A stretch of 61,153 nucleotides of DNA. Origin: JAUVUV01 sp964548275. GTDB lineage: Bacteria; Gemmatimonadota; Glassbacteria; GWA2-58-10. Location of the stretch: assembly GCA_964548275.1 (NCBI GenBank), contig CAZJQI010000023.1, positions 1 to 61,153 on the forward strand. Direction: 5' to 3'. Below the pieces are notes generated by a model. It was not told the origin of the DNA, made no database searches, and saw only the letters and a program-made list of their open reading frames with translations. The translations under genes and the position numbers were made by a program. Positions 24,154 to 33,004 of the stretch are shown piece by piece; position 1 is the stretch's first letter, and the number at the start of each line of letters is the position of its first letter.

Positions 24154-25233
24154 TCAGGCCGGAGCCTTGCGTGTAAGCTCGGCACCTGCACCGAAACGCT
24201 CGTGCCAGAAAATCAACGCCGGGGAGGCGACATAGATCGAGGAGTAAGTGCCCACGATAATCCCGATAAAAATCGCCAGCGCAAAGGGCCTGATAACCTC
24301 GCCGCCGAAAACCAGCAGAGTCAGAATCACCATCATCGTGGTGAGCGATGTTATTATCGTGCGCGAAAGCACGTTGTTGATACTCTTGTTGATTATCCGG
24401 TCCAGCGGCAACCTCTTACGCTCCTTGGGATATTCCTCTCTGATCCGGTCGAACAGCACGATCGTATCGTTGAGCGAGTAACCGACAATTGTCAGCAGTG
24501 CGGCAACGATAGAAAGGTTTATCTCCTTATCCAGTAAGGAAAAGATTCCGATAGTGATCAACACATCGTGAAGAAGGGCGACAATTGCGCTAACAGCGTA
24601 CTTGAAATCGAATTTGAGGCAGATATATCCGACCACCGCCAGGGAGAACAGGATCAGCAGAACTGTCAGCAGGTCGGAGCTGAGTACTGCCCTGGTCGTA
24701 CTGACAGTGAGCACGAGCAGGCCGAAAATGAGGGTGACCAGTACTCCGAGAAAGCTCTCGGCCTCGAAACGGATCGAGATGTAAATGATTATCCCTATCA
24801 TAGAAAACAGCAGTGCCAGCAGGGCTTTCTCTCTGAGCTCGGTACCGATTTTTGGGCCTACCAGGTCGTTCTGCTCGATAATGTACTTGTTTTCCGGGAA
24901 TATGCTGTCGAACCGGCTCTGGATCGCACCCAGGTAATCCTGTTTGCTGTGGACGAGCTTGAGTCGCACGAGCAAATGCCGCCTGTCGCCAAAATGGGTC
25001 ACTTCATAAGACTCCATTCCGGCGCTCTGAAGGGCCTCACGCGCATCCTCGGCCTTGATTTCCTGGTCGAATTTGAATGTAATCGCCGCACCGCCGGTGA
25101 AATCGATACCCCAGCGTGGGCCACCGTGAAGGATGAGAGAAAAGACCCCGATCAGGATCAATGTCAACGAAATCTTGAACGCCTTGTTGCGTAGAGCGAT
25201 AAACTCAAAATTCGGATTCTTGATTATTTCCAT
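24154..25233 (-). CDS. secF: Protein translocase subunit SecF with an extra transmembrane pair
   Basis: A 359-residue inner-membrane protein. Family marks are RWGIDFTGG after the first membrane helix, VGPKIGTELREKALLALLFSMIGIIIY, ALLHDVLITIGIFSLL, LTIVGYSLNDTIVLFDRIRE and FALAIFIGIIVGTYSSIYVA. SecD/SecF use the proton motive force to pull exported proteins across the membrane. Canonical SecF joins IRFE...FALGAIVALLHDV directly. Here about 52 residues with two further hydrophobic stretches (FLGVLVTLIFGLLVLTV and LLTVLLILFSLAVVGYI) intervene, and a YIxxRFE-like motif occurs twice (YISIRFE near 151, YICLKFD near 203). It lies 52 nt after secD. Confidence 0.93.
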   Translation of the reverse strand: MEIIKNPNFEFIALRNKAFKISLTLILIGVFSLILHGGPRWGIDFTGGAAITFKFDQEIKAEDAREALQSAGMESYEVTHFGDRRHLLVRLKLVHSKQDYLGAIQSRFDSIFPENKYIIEQNDLVGPKIGTELREKALLALLFSMIGIIIYISIRFEAESFLGVLVTLIFGLLVLTVSTTRAVLSSDLLTVLLILFSLAVVGYICLKFDFKYAVSAIVALLHDVLITIGIFSLLDKEINLSIVAALLTIVGYSLNDTIVLFDRIREEYPKERKRLPLDRIINKSINNVLSRTIITSLTTMMVILTLLVFGGEVIRPFALAIFIGIIVGTYSSIYVASPALIFWHERFGAGAELTRKAPA

Positions 25234-25285
25234 AGCGGTTGGCTCCTGGATTCCGAAAGCGATTCACTATTGTAAATTCGTCTTT

Positions 25286-27154
25286 TTACAGAGCGATGGA
25301 TTTGACTCCTTTGCGCAAAGTCCAGAGGTCGAATACTACTCTGGTAACATAGATCGCGGTGAACATACTGGTTGCCAGCCCGATGCTCAGCGTTACGGCG
25401 AAGCCCTTGATCGGGCCGGTACCGAACTGAAACAGTACCACGGCAGTGATGAAAGTGGTGATATTTGCATCCAGAATGGTGGAGAACGCCTTGTCATAAC
25501 CAGCGTCAATCGCGGCACGAAGCGTTTTACCGGATCTCAATTCCTCGCGGATACGCTCGAATATCAGCACATTTGCATCCACTGCCATACCGATTGTAAG
25601 TATCAGTCCGGCAATGCCCGGCAGGGTCAGCGTGGCGTTGAATCCGGCGAGAACGGCAAGGATAATAATCAAGTCGAAAATCAGCGCCACGTTGGCCACC
25701 AGCCCGCCAAACTTGTAGTAAACCAGCATGACAATGAGCACCAAGGCCAGCCCGATCATCGCCGCCTGACTACCTTTCTGGATCGAGTCCGCACCCAGGG
25801 AGGGCCCTATCGTGCGGCTTTCAGCAATGGTGAGCGGCGCAGGCAGCGCTCCGGCCCTGAGTACGATAGACAGGTCGCGGGCGCTTTCCATGGTCGGCTG
25901 GCCCTCGATCTGCGCCCTGCCGCCCGGTATCCGGCTCATGATCCGCGGCGCGGTTTTCACGATATTGTCCAGCACGATCGCCAGGTCCCGTTGAATGTAG
26001 CGTTCGGAGATGGTTGCAAAGGAATCGGCTCCTTCGCTGATGAGCTGCATCATCACCAAAGGCTTATTCGCAGTTTTAGGATCGTAACCGCTGCCCAGGG
26101 TGGCGTTGGCATCGGCGAGAAACTCGCCTGTCATTTCCGCGTGTTTTTTCAACAGGTAAATCAGCTTGTACACCGCTCCGTCCGGCCCGACATAGTTGTC
26201 TTTACTATCCCCCCAGAGCACTTCGAGCGTATCAGGTTCATCCTCCTCGTCCAGGCTCCGGTAGCGAAGGTAGTCCACCTGGTTGTTAACCTCTGCCAGT
26301 TTGATAACCTCCCGCACCTCGGGCAGATTGAGATATTCTTTGACCAAAGGTTCCCTGTCCATAGGCACCAGCAGATAGTTCTCCCGGCGATCGGTTTGCA
26401 GCCCTTGCGATTGCTGGTAAAAGAGCTGACTGAACGGCTTCTTTGTTTCACCGGCCAGCGCTCCCTCGCTCCCGAGCAACTCGTCAAGGCTGCTTTCCTC
26501 CTCGCTTTCGATAGAATCAGGCTCGGTCCTCTGTTCATCCTCCTTGCCGAAAAGATCCATCGGATCGAATTCCTCCCCGCGCTCCTGCTCCGCCTGTGCT
26601 GGAGCCTCCCCGGCTTCCTCCTCCTGGGGAAGGAGGTAGAGTTCGTTTTCAACAATCACTTCATCGACCAGGGCCAGAACCTCCTGAAACTCGTTCTGAA
26701 ATTTGACCAACTGGAATTCCAGGTATGCGCTCTGCTCCACCAGAGCCCTGGCGCGCGCAGTATCCACCACACCCGCCAGTTCCACGATTATCCGCTCATC
26801 TCCGGCTTTCTGGATCAAAGGTTCGCTGACCCCGAACTGGTCCACACGGGTGCGGATAATCTCCAGAGCGCGGTCGATCGCATCTTCCTGCTCATCGGCC
26901 GCCATGCTGATCTCTGACTGGTCAAGCTCAAGAACCAGGTGCATTCCGCCCTGAAGGTCCAGCCCAAGCTTGATACTTCGTTCCTCCAGATCCCGGAGCC
27001 CCTGCGGATCAGACAGGCTCATCAGCCTCTTGTCCTCTGCCGGAAGCCGGCTCAGGTAGTAAGTCGGCCAGAGATAGTAAAGTGAACCGAGAAATATGAC
27101 TAGGATAAAAATGATTTTGAACTTGATATTCTGGAACATCTGTTGTAACTCCAT
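25286..27154 (-). CDS. secD: Protein translocase subunit SecD
   Basis: A 622-residue inner-membrane protein. An N-terminal anchor is followed by IKLGLDLQGGMHLVLELD (P1 base motif), RTRVDQFGVSEPLIQ, a second GRAQIEGQPTMESARDLS and the C-terminal membrane domain with GLALVLIVMLVYYKFGGL, LTLPGIAGLILTIGMAVDAN and FERIREELRSGKT. Residues about 170-240 are an acidic, low-complexity insertion rich in Glu, Gln and Ala (QEEEAGEAPAQAEQERGEEF), longer than in E. coli SecD. A promoter with a 17-bp spacer lies about 100 bp upstream. It is cotranscribed with secF. Confidence 0.95.
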   Translation of the reverse strand: MELQQMFQNIKFKIIFILVIFLGSLYYLWPTYYLSRLPAEDKRLMSLSDPQGLRDLEERSIKLGLDLQGGMHLVLELDQSEISMAADEQEDAIDRALEIIRTRVDQFGVSEPLIQKAGDERIIVELAGVVDTARARALVEQSAYLEFQLVKFQNEFQEVLALVDEVIVENELYLLPQEEEAGEAPAQAEQERGEEFDPMDLFGKEDEQRTEPDSIESEEESSLDELLGSEGALAGETKKPFSQLFYQQSQGLQTDRRENYLLVPMDREPLVKEYLNLPEVREVIKLAEVNNQVDYLRYRSLDEEDEPDTLEVLWGDSKDNYVGPDGAVYKLIYLLKKHAEMTGEFLADANATLGSGYDPKTANKPLVMMQLISEGADSFATISERYIQRDLAIVLDNIVKTAPRIMSRIPGGRAQIEGQPTMESARDLSIVLRAGALPAPLTIAESRTIGPSLGADSIQKGSQAAMIGLALVLIVMLVYYKFGGLVANVALIFDLIIILAVLAGFNATLTLPGIAGLILTIGMAVDANVLIFERIREELRSGKTLRAAIDAGYDKAFSTILDANITTFITAVVLFQFGTGPIKGFAVTLSIGLATSMFTAIYVTRVVFDLWTLRKGVKSIAL

Positions 27155-27249
27155 TATGGCTAAATATGTTAGCTATTAGGCGATCATCCTGAATGCATAT
27201 TTTAAACCCTGAATCCCTGTTAAAAATTTCTGAAGAATTATAGACTTAC

Positions 27250-27278
27250 AAAATAGAAATGCTCACACTTCTTGTCAA
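27250..27278 (-). promoter_or_regulatory. secDF promoter (minus strand)
   Basis: TTGACA (27273-27278) and TATTTT (27250-27255), spacer 17 bp. Its -35 box overlaps that of a divergent promoter on the other strand. Confidence 0.75.
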
Positions 27279-27299
27279 CATAAAAAAAGACACTATATT
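27272..27299 (+). promoter_or_regulatory. Divergent promoter for the GT2/ParB/SPL operon
   Basis: TTGTCA (27272-27277) and TATATT (27294-27299), spacer 16 bp. The sequence TTGTCAA is read as a -35 box in both directions. Confidence 0.65.
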
Positions 27300-27375
27300 A
27301 GTTAATCCGCTGTAAAATGAGAAGTTGGAGGCTCCCGCCGACCCTTTGCGAAAAGCTATAAACTGGATTCAATCT

Positions 27376-28248
27376 ATGAGCAGTTTGCCTGAAGTCAGTG
27401 TTATTATCCCCACATATAACAGGGCCCACATGCTGGGTGATGCCCTAAGAAGTGTCCTGGGCCAGAGTTTCACGGATTTCGAACTGATCGTGGTGGATGA
27501 CGGAAGCACGGATGATACCCAAAGCCTGCTCAGTTCCTGGGCCGGGCGTCTCGAGGTGATTAAAACTAATAGGTGCGGCGTTTCAGCCAGCCGCAACCTC
27601 GGTGCCCAACAGGCGCATGGGCGGTGGCTGGCCTTTCTCGATTCTGATGATCTCTGGCTGCCTGAAAAACTCGGATTACAGCTCGAGGCTCACCACCAGC
27701 AACCGGAGTTTCTGATCAGCCACACGGATGAGTTCTGGGTCCGGCGAGGAGTGCGGGTCAACCCGATGAAAAAGCATGCCAAACTGGGCGGGCGGATATT
27801 CGAGTACTGCCTGCCGATGTGCCGTATCAGTCCCTCCTCGGTTCTTATCGACCGCGGTCTTTTCTCTCGAATCGGCGGTTTTGACCAGCACTACCGGGTC
27901 TGTGAGGATTACGAGCTCTGGCTGCGGATTACCGCGCGCCACCCTGTGCTTTATATCCACAGAAAACTGGTTGTCAAGCGTGGTGGCCACGAGGACCAGC
28001 TTTCTTCTTCGCACTGGGGTTTCGACCGCTACCGGGTGCGGGCGATACGGAAGATTCTCGAAAGCGGAATACTTACAGATAGCCTGCGCCTGGCTGCATT
28101 AAAAGAGCTTGCTGCCAAATCGCATATTCTGGCTCTGGGGTACAGCAAAAGGAATAAAAAACTGCAAGCCGGACGCTACAGGCGTCTTGAGAAATGGGCC
28201 GGGGAGCAGATCGGACAGATTGCGCCTGTAAAAACGGTTAACGGGTAA
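27376..28248 (+). CDS. Glycosyltransferase family 2
   Basis: A protein of about 290 residues with a GT-A fold: VSVIIPTYNRAHMLGDALRS, ELIVVDDGSTDDT, SASRNLGAQQA, LDSDDLW as the DXD-type metal site, and CEDYELWLRI toward the acceptor side. It should transfer a sugar from a nucleotide donor in surface polysaccharide or glycoprotein synthesis. I placed the start at the ATG at 27376, immediately before the fold. An in-frame TTG at 27325 closer to the promoter is possible and no strong Shine-Dalgarno site separates them. It lies 27 nt before the ParB-like gene, so it is probably cotranscribed with an unrelated DNA-metabolism pair. Confidence 0.82.
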   Translation: MSSLPEVSVIIPTYNRAHMLGDALRSVLGQSFTDFELIVVDDGSTDDTQSLLSSWAGRLEVIKTNRCGVSASRNLGAQQAHGRWLAFLDSDDLWLPEKLGLQLEAHHQQPEFLISHTDEFWVRRGVRVNPMKKHAKLGGRIFEYCLPMCRISPSSVLIDRGLFSRIGGFDQHYRVCEDYELWLRITARHPVLYIHRKLVVKRGGHEDQLSSSHWGFDRYRVRAIRKILESGILTDSLRLAALKELAAKSHILALGYSKRNKKLQAGRYRRLEKWAGEQIGQIAPVKTVNG

Positions 28249-28275
28249 TTGATTCCAGATGGAGGAATTAAATAA

Positions 28276-29298
28276 ATGGGTCAGGGAAATATATTAAACA
28301 GCGCCCGGTTTAAGATGATCGGTATAGAGGAGATAGACAGCACCGACCACGATTTCGCGCTTGAATGGCCGGTTGAGCGGGGGATCGACCCTCTGGCCGA
28401 TAGCGTAAAAAAAGCGGGAGTCCTCGAACCGCTCTGGGTGGTGGAGAAAGGCGGGGGGCAGTACCGGCTTCTTGACGGTTTCCGAAGACTCGCTGCTGCG
28501 CGAAAAGCAGGCCTTGAGGAGATGCCTGCTCTGATCCTCTCGAGTGGCCTTGATCAGCTAGAACTTTTCAAGGCGCGCCTGGCCAGGCTGGAGGACAGGC
28601 TCTCCGCAGTCGAAGCCTCAAGAGTGATAGAGCGCCTTACCGGGGAATTCAGTGTCAGCGACGAGGATTTGGCAGCCACATTTCTGCCGCTTCTGGGCTT
28701 CGGATCCTCAAGGAAAATTCTCGGTGAGATTCGGCGGCTGAACCGGCTCGAGGACTCGGTGGCTCGTTTCTGTGCCAGCAACGGTGTGGCCCTGCGTGAG
28801 TCCTCACTCTGGGCAAACTTTTCCACAGAGGGCCAGCAGGCGATCCTGGTGCTCGTACGCGCAGTGAAACCGGGTCAGAACCTTCTGCGAAACTACCTTC
28901 AGTTGCTCGGTGAAATCGCCCTGCGCGACAGTCTCCCTGTGCAGGATATCCTGATTGACAAGGGTATCCGGGATGTAATGATCGACCCTCAAATGTCAAA
29001 ATCCGGCGGGCGGGAAATCGTGCACAGGATACTGCGCCAGAAGAGAAACCCGGTGATGAGAAAAATCGAGAAGGATTTCCACTCAGCCCGCAAAGAGCTT
29101 AAATTGCCCGAGGAAGTGAGCCTGGAGCCTCCGCCGTTTTTCGAGGGAGATTTTTTTACTGTTTCATTCAAAATAAAATCAGCAGGTGAGTTCAAGCGAA
29201 AGGCGGAGGCTCTCCACGAGGCAAGTCGTAAGCCTGCGGCAGGCAAGCTGTTCGGCGTTCTTGGCGCTCCTCAGGAAAAGAAGCAGGGAGAGAAGTGA
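28276..29298 (+). CDS. ParB/Srx-fold N-terminal domain protein
   Basis: A 340-residue protein. Residues about 12-95 match the ParB N-terminal (ParB/sulfiredoxin) fold: IGIEEIDSTD, DPLADSVKKAGVLEPLWVV, YRLLDGFRRLAAARKAGLEE. The GFRR segment stands where ParB has the GxRR nucleotide-binding motif. The middle (EASRVIERL, DEDLAATFLPLLGF) may be helical, but I see no clear helix-turn-helix. The last third (FEGDFFTVSFKIKSAGEFKR) is unlike partition ParBs. Its TGA overlaps the GTG of the SPL-like radical SAM gene by 4 nt, so the two are translationally coupled. No parA and no parS sequence were seen, which argues against chromosome partition. Confidence 0.75.
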   Translation: MGQGNILNSARFKMIGIEEIDSTDHDFALEWPVERGIDPLADSVKKAGVLEPLWVVEKGGGQYRLLDGFRRLAAARKAGLEEMPALILSSGLDQLELFKARLARLEDRLSAVEASRVIERLTGEFSVSDEDLAATFLPLLGFGSSRKILGEIRRLNRLEDSVARFCASNGVALRESSLWANFSTEGQQAILVLVRAVKPGQNLLRNYLQLLGEIALRDSLPVQDILIDKGIRDVMIDPQMSKSGGREIVHRILRQKRNPVMRKIEKDFHSARKELKLPEEVSLEPPPFFEGDFFTVSFKIKSAGEFKRKAEALHEASRKPAAGKLFGVLGAPQEKKQGEK

Positions 29299-30398
29299 TA
29301 AAGACTTTCGACACGCTCTACATTCACCCCGAATTGAAAGACCACATCCGGGCCAAAGAGCTCGTGCGCACGATCCCCCACCGACAGCTGAAAGAACTCG
29401 ACCAAATCGAAATGCTCGCAGCCCGGCAAAGGGACGATCCGGCCAGGGCCGTGCGCCGCGGCAAGTTCAACCTGGCGCTTTCGCCCTACCAGGGCCGGAT
29501 GGTGGAACCCTGCCCGGCAAGCAAGGGCATGCGCTGCTGCCGCTACCGGGTGATCAATCTCATTTCCGGCTGCCCGATCGACTGCTCCTACTGTATCCTT
29601 CAAGGCTACATCAACCGCCCAACGATCTTTATTTACCCGGAACTGGAGAAAATTTTCGCCGAGGTGGATGCCGAGCTTGCCGGGGATTGGGAATACCCCC
29701 TGCGCTACGGTACAGGGGAGCTTTCAGACAGCCTCGCTCTGGACCACATGACCGGCTTTTCTCACGATCTGGTTAAATTCTTTGGCTCACGGCAAAAAAA
29801 CTGGTTCGAGTTCAAAACAAAAAGTGCCAACGTGGACAGGCTGTGCGAGCTTAAACCGGCTCCTCCCAATATTCTGGTGAGCTGGTCGGTGAACCCCCAG
29901 GTTGTGATCGACACAGAGGAGCTGGGCGCTCCGCCGCTTGAGGCAAGGTTGGAAGCTGCGGCCAGGGTGCAGGATGCCGGCTACAGTCTGGGCTTTCATT
30001 TCGACCCGATATTCTATTTCAACGGCTGGGAGGATGCATACAGGGAAGTTGTGGAAAAAATCTACCAGGTGGCCACACCAGGCAACGTGGCCTGGATCAG
30101 CCTGGGCTGTTTGCGTTTCAGTCCCTGGATGGCGCCCTATTTCGCCGCGCGGTTCAAAGACCATCCGCTGCTTGCCGGGGAGTTTTTCCCTGTGCCCCCG
30201 GACAGCAAATACCGCTACCCCCAGCCCGTGCGGATAGAGATTTACCGCAAGATCAACGAGTGGATCAAATCGTTCGACAGCCGGGTTTACGTTTATCTCT
30301 GTATGGAGAGCGCCACGGTTTACCGCTGGGCCCTGGGCCGGGAGGTGGGAGACGACTGGCTGGCAGTGGAGAAGGGTTTTCCCGCTCCGCCGGGGTGA
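29295..30398 (+). CDS. SPL-family radical SAM protein (spore photoproduct lyase-like)
   Basis: A 367-residue radical SAM enzyme with the cluster motif CPIDCSYC (CX3CX2C) near residue 95, preceded by SKGMRCCRYRVINLISG and followed by ILQGYINRPTIFIYPELE, as in SplB-type proteins. Later landmarks are RYGTGELSDSLALD, FEFKTKSANVDRL, ILVSWSVNP, GFHFDPIFYFNGWEDAY and ISLGCLRFSP. SplB reverses the thymine spore photoproduct in DNA; this organism shows no sporulation genes, so another DNA lesion or substrate is likely. The GTG start overlaps the ParB-like stop (GTGA), with GGGAGAG upstream. A bidirectional terminator follows. Confidence 0.85.
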   Translation: MIKTFDTLYIHPELKDHIRAKELVRTIPHRQLKELDQIEMLAARQRDDPARAVRRGKFNLALSPYQGRMVEPCPASKGMRCCRYRVINLISGCPIDCSYCILQGYINRPTIFIYPELEKIFAEVDAELAGDWEYPLRYGTGELSDSLALDHMTGFSHDLVKFFGSRQKNWFEFKTKSANVDRLCELKPAPPNILVSWSVNPQVVIDTEELGAPPLEARLEAAARVQDAGYSLGFHFDPIFYFNGWEDAYREVVEKIYQVATPGNVAWISLGCLRFSPWMAPYFAARFKDHPLLAGEFFPVPPDSKYRYPQPVRIEIYRKINEWIKSFDSRVYVYLCMESATVYRWALGREVGDDWLAVEKGFPAPPG

Positions 30399-30431
30399 GG
30401 GAAAGTTGAGGATTGATTAAAAGGCAAACCC

Positions 30432-30466
30432 GTAAAAAAACACGGCTTAGGCCGTGCCTTTTTTAT
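30432..30466. terminator. Bidirectional terminator between the SPL-like gene and accA
   Basis: A7, CACGGC (30441-30446), loop TTAG, GCCGTG (30451-30456), then T6. It sits between convergent genes and can serve both. Confidence 0.85.
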
Positions 30467-30505
30467 TATTTATCCAATATCAAATGTGTAAAAGGTGTAA
30501 TTTTC

Positions 30506-31462
30506 CTACTCCTCGTACTCTCCCATATGTGAATATTTCTCTATCCGCTGATTGACCAGCTCCTCTGGCGAAAGCCTGCCTAACTGCTGTAGATGCTTGC
30601 CCAGCACCTTGCCCAAGTTTTCCGCAGCCGAGCTGAAATCGCTGTGGGCCCCCCCGTTTGGCTCGGGGATTATCTCGTCGATCACGCCGAACTCTTTCAG
30701 GCTTGCCGCATTCAGCTTGAGCGCAACCGCGCTTTTCTCCTTTTCGCCGTCATCGCGCCAGAGGATCGAGGCGCAGCCCTCGGGCGAGATCACTGAGTAG
30801 ATTGCATTTTCCATAATCAGCACACGGTTGCCCACCCCGAGCGCCAGCGCCCCTCCGCTTCCACCCTCGCCGATAATCACCGCAACGAGCGGCGTCTCCA
30901 GCATGGCCATCTCGCGCAGGTTGCGCGCGATTGCCTCGGCCTGGCCGCGCTCCTCGGCCCCGATCCCGGGATAGGCTCCGGGAGTGTCGATCAACGTAAT
31001 TACCGGACGGGAGAATTTCTCGGCCATTTTCATCAGCCTCAAGGCCTTGCGGTAACCCTCGGGATGCGCCATACCGAAATTGCGGTAGAGCTTCTCCTTG
31101 GTGTCTCTGCCTTTTTGCTGGCCGATCACCATCACAGCTTTGCCCTCGAAGCGCGCCCAGCCGGCCACGATACTCGGGTCGTCCCGGAATTGACGGTCGC
31201 CGTGGAGTTCGAGAAAATCCTCGAATACTGTATTGATATAATCCAGTGAATAGGGACGGTTCGGGTGGCGGGCAAGCTGAACCCGCTGGTAGGGAGTGAT
31301 CTTGCGGTAGATATCCTCGCGCAGGCGAACGAGCTTTTTCTCAAGCTTCTCGATCTCGTCGTGAAGTTCCAGGTCCTCGCTGGTAGCAATATGGCGCAAT
31401 TCCTCGATCCGCTGGACTATTTTCTGAATCGGACGTTCAAAGTCAAGATACGTGCCGTTCAT
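30506..31462 (-). CDS. accA: Acetyl-CoA carboxylase carboxyltransferase subunit alpha
   Basis: A 318-residue cytoplasmic subunit. It transfers the carboxyl group from carboxybiotin to acetyl-CoA with AccD, the first step of fatty-acid synthesis. The sequence is canonical throughout: YLDFERPIQKI, YQRVQLARHPNRPYSLDYI, LHGDRQFRDDPSIV, GQQKGRDTKEK, RNFGMAHPEGYRKALRLM, IDTPGAYPGIGAEERGQAEA, IIGEGGSGGALALGVG and ISPEGCASILWRD. Length is normal. It stands alone, without accD, facing the SPL-like gene across a shared terminator. Confidence 0.97.
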   Translation of the reverse strand: MNGTYLDFERPIQKIVQRIEELRHIATSEDLELHDEIEKLEKKLVRLREDIYRKITPYQRVQLARHPNRPYSLDYINTVFEDFLELHGDRQFRDDPSIVAGWARFEGKAVMVIGQQKGRDTKEKLYRNFGMAHPEGYRKALRLMKMAEKFSRPVITLIDTPGAYPGIGAEERGQAEAIARNLREMAMLETPLVAVIIGEGGSGGALALGVGNRVLIMENAIYSVISPEGCASILWRDDGEKEKSAVALKLNAASLKEFGVIDEIIPEPNGGAHSDFSSAAENLGKVLGKHLQQLGRLSPEELVNQRIEKYSHMGEYEE

Positions 31463-31652
31463 ATTTTTTTCTTTCCCCGCTGATTGAGGCGAAACCCCCA
31501 GCCGGTGTTTAGATTCTTGCCCGGTTGTAATCCCTCAAATTTGGGGCTGCCCTGGTGCGCGGTCAAGTATTTTGAAAAAACGGGATTTTCCAAGCGAAAA
31601 AAAGCAGCTACCAGAAAGGATTCTTGTCGGCAACAGCCTGTGATCGGATATC

Positions 31653-32852
31653 TTACAATCCCAGCAATCCCCTGGCCACGTCGCGGCAGAGCTTGTTGAG
31701 AATTTCCTGCTCCAGGCCCAGTCCGTCCACCAGCCAGTCTCCCTGTCCCGGATAAAAAGTGGCCCAGGTGTAGTCCAGGTCCTTGCTATCAGAACGCAGA
31801 AATATCGACCAGAGTTTGTACAGCTTGTCTGTTGGAAGGATATCCGTGCCCCAGAGGATCTTGTCCTGGCAGTGGATAAACAGACGCCTGGCCGCCTCGG
31901 TCCGGCTCTCGGTGGCCTCCAGAGTTTTGCCTTTGCCTATTTCGGCCATCCTGCCCGAGATGTCGCTGTAGAGGTTGGGGTAGTCCAGGAGAAGCCGGGA
32001 GAACTCGTCGATCCTGTCCCAGGGGTAGTTGGCAAGGTGCACAGCGTTGAAATTGGTTTTTTTCACGTCCTCGATCATCCGGAAAAAGTGCTCTTGGAGT
32101 TTCCAGTACTCCTTCTCAGCGAAATTTTTCTGGTACCAATGCCAGTCCGGAAAGCAGGTCAATTCGCGCTTTCTTGCGTTACCCTCCAGGGGAAAAAAGA
32201 AATCGTAGGGATCGCCGTAATGGATCCAGACCGGAACGCCCAGCTCGCCGGCATAGCTGAAAATTTCCTTGAAACGCGTATCTGTGAGCGGGGCGATGCT
32301 GCCGTTAGTGGTCACTGAAAGACCGACATTCTTATGCACCTTGAGGCCCCGGATTCCTATGGAACGGCACTTGTCGAGATGGGCGCAGGCTTTTTCGACA
32401 AAGCCCGGCTCATCAAGTTTCCAGTCCAGGCTGGCGAAAAGAACCACCCGGTCGGCAAGAGGTCCGGAAAGCCAGTTATCCGCCTCGCGAAAAAATTCGT
32501 CCCGGAATTTATTTATCGGCAGGGCCACAATGTACCCGACTCCCGCCCTGTCGAGGATCTCTTTTAGCTCTTCCACCAGGCCCGGTGTCCCGGGATAGCT
32601 TTCCAGGTGGCTGTGGCCGTCGATTGCGCTCTCTACAGCGAGCCTGCTGTACTCGGAATCCCAGTCAACCGGCTCAGCTCCGAGCTTGAGCCGGGCCACA
32701 CGGTGATAGCTGTCGATTTCAAGCATTACGTCTTCCGGCATTTTTATCCAGCTCCATCCGGGATAAGCCTCAGGGGCCTTACGTGCCAGGAACTCCTCTA
32801 CCTGGCTGATTTCCTGCTCGATATTGCTGTCGTTTAAGGCTGAAGTTTTCAT
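31653..32852 (-). CDS. Amidohydrolase-2-family metal-dependent hydrolase
   Basis: A 399-residue TIM-barrel hydrolase of the amidohydrolase 2 family (ACMSD-like). Metal and catalytic residues are visible in order: DGHSHLES near residue 78, GIRGLKVHKN about 170, VWIHYGDP about 210, HLANYPWD about 270 and WGTDILP about 335. Family members hydrolyse or decarboxylate small carboxylates or lactones; the substrate is not clear here. No signal peptide. It is about 190 nt upstream of accA on the same strand, and that gap (31463-31652) holds no gene. Confidence 0.78.
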   Translation of the reverse strand: MKTSALNDSNIEQEISQVEEFLARKAPEAYPGWSWIKMPEDVMLEIDSYHRVARLKLGAEPVDWDSEYSRLAVESAIDGHSHLESYPGTPGLVEELKEILDRAGVGYIVALPINKFRDEFFREADNWLSGPLADRVVLFASLDWKLDEPGFVEKACAHLDKCRSIGIRGLKVHKNVGLSVTTNGSIAPLTDTRFKEIFSYAGELGVPVWIHYGDPYDFFFPLEGNARKRELTCFPDWHWYQKNFAEKEYWKLQEHFFRMIEDVKKTNFNAVHLANYPWDRIDEFSRLLLDYPNLYSDISGRMAEIGKGKTLEATESRTEAARRLFIHCQDKILWGTDILPTDKLYKLWSIFLRSDSKDLDYTWATFYPGQGDWLVDGLGLEQEILNKLCRDVARGLLGL

Positions 32853-33004
32853 TTAAACTCACTAGTGTTCGGGGAAATTACATGGGAATTTTTGGGTCAT
32901 GATCATGTTCTCAATTTGGAGCGAGCAGGAGATATAGAGATCCAATTATAGCCTTAGTTGTCCCTTCTGAGAGATTGAAATCTTTCGATAATCTTTCATG
33001 CAAT

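Noticed and set aside
25133..26917. 594-codon plus-strand frame across secF and secD
   Set aside because: It is antisense to two secure genes and arises from their codon bias; composition is rich in Gln, His and Arg without any domain.
28276..29298. Chromosome-partition parB locus
   Set aside because: No adjacent parA, no parS-like palindrome seen, and the C-terminus differs from partition ParB.
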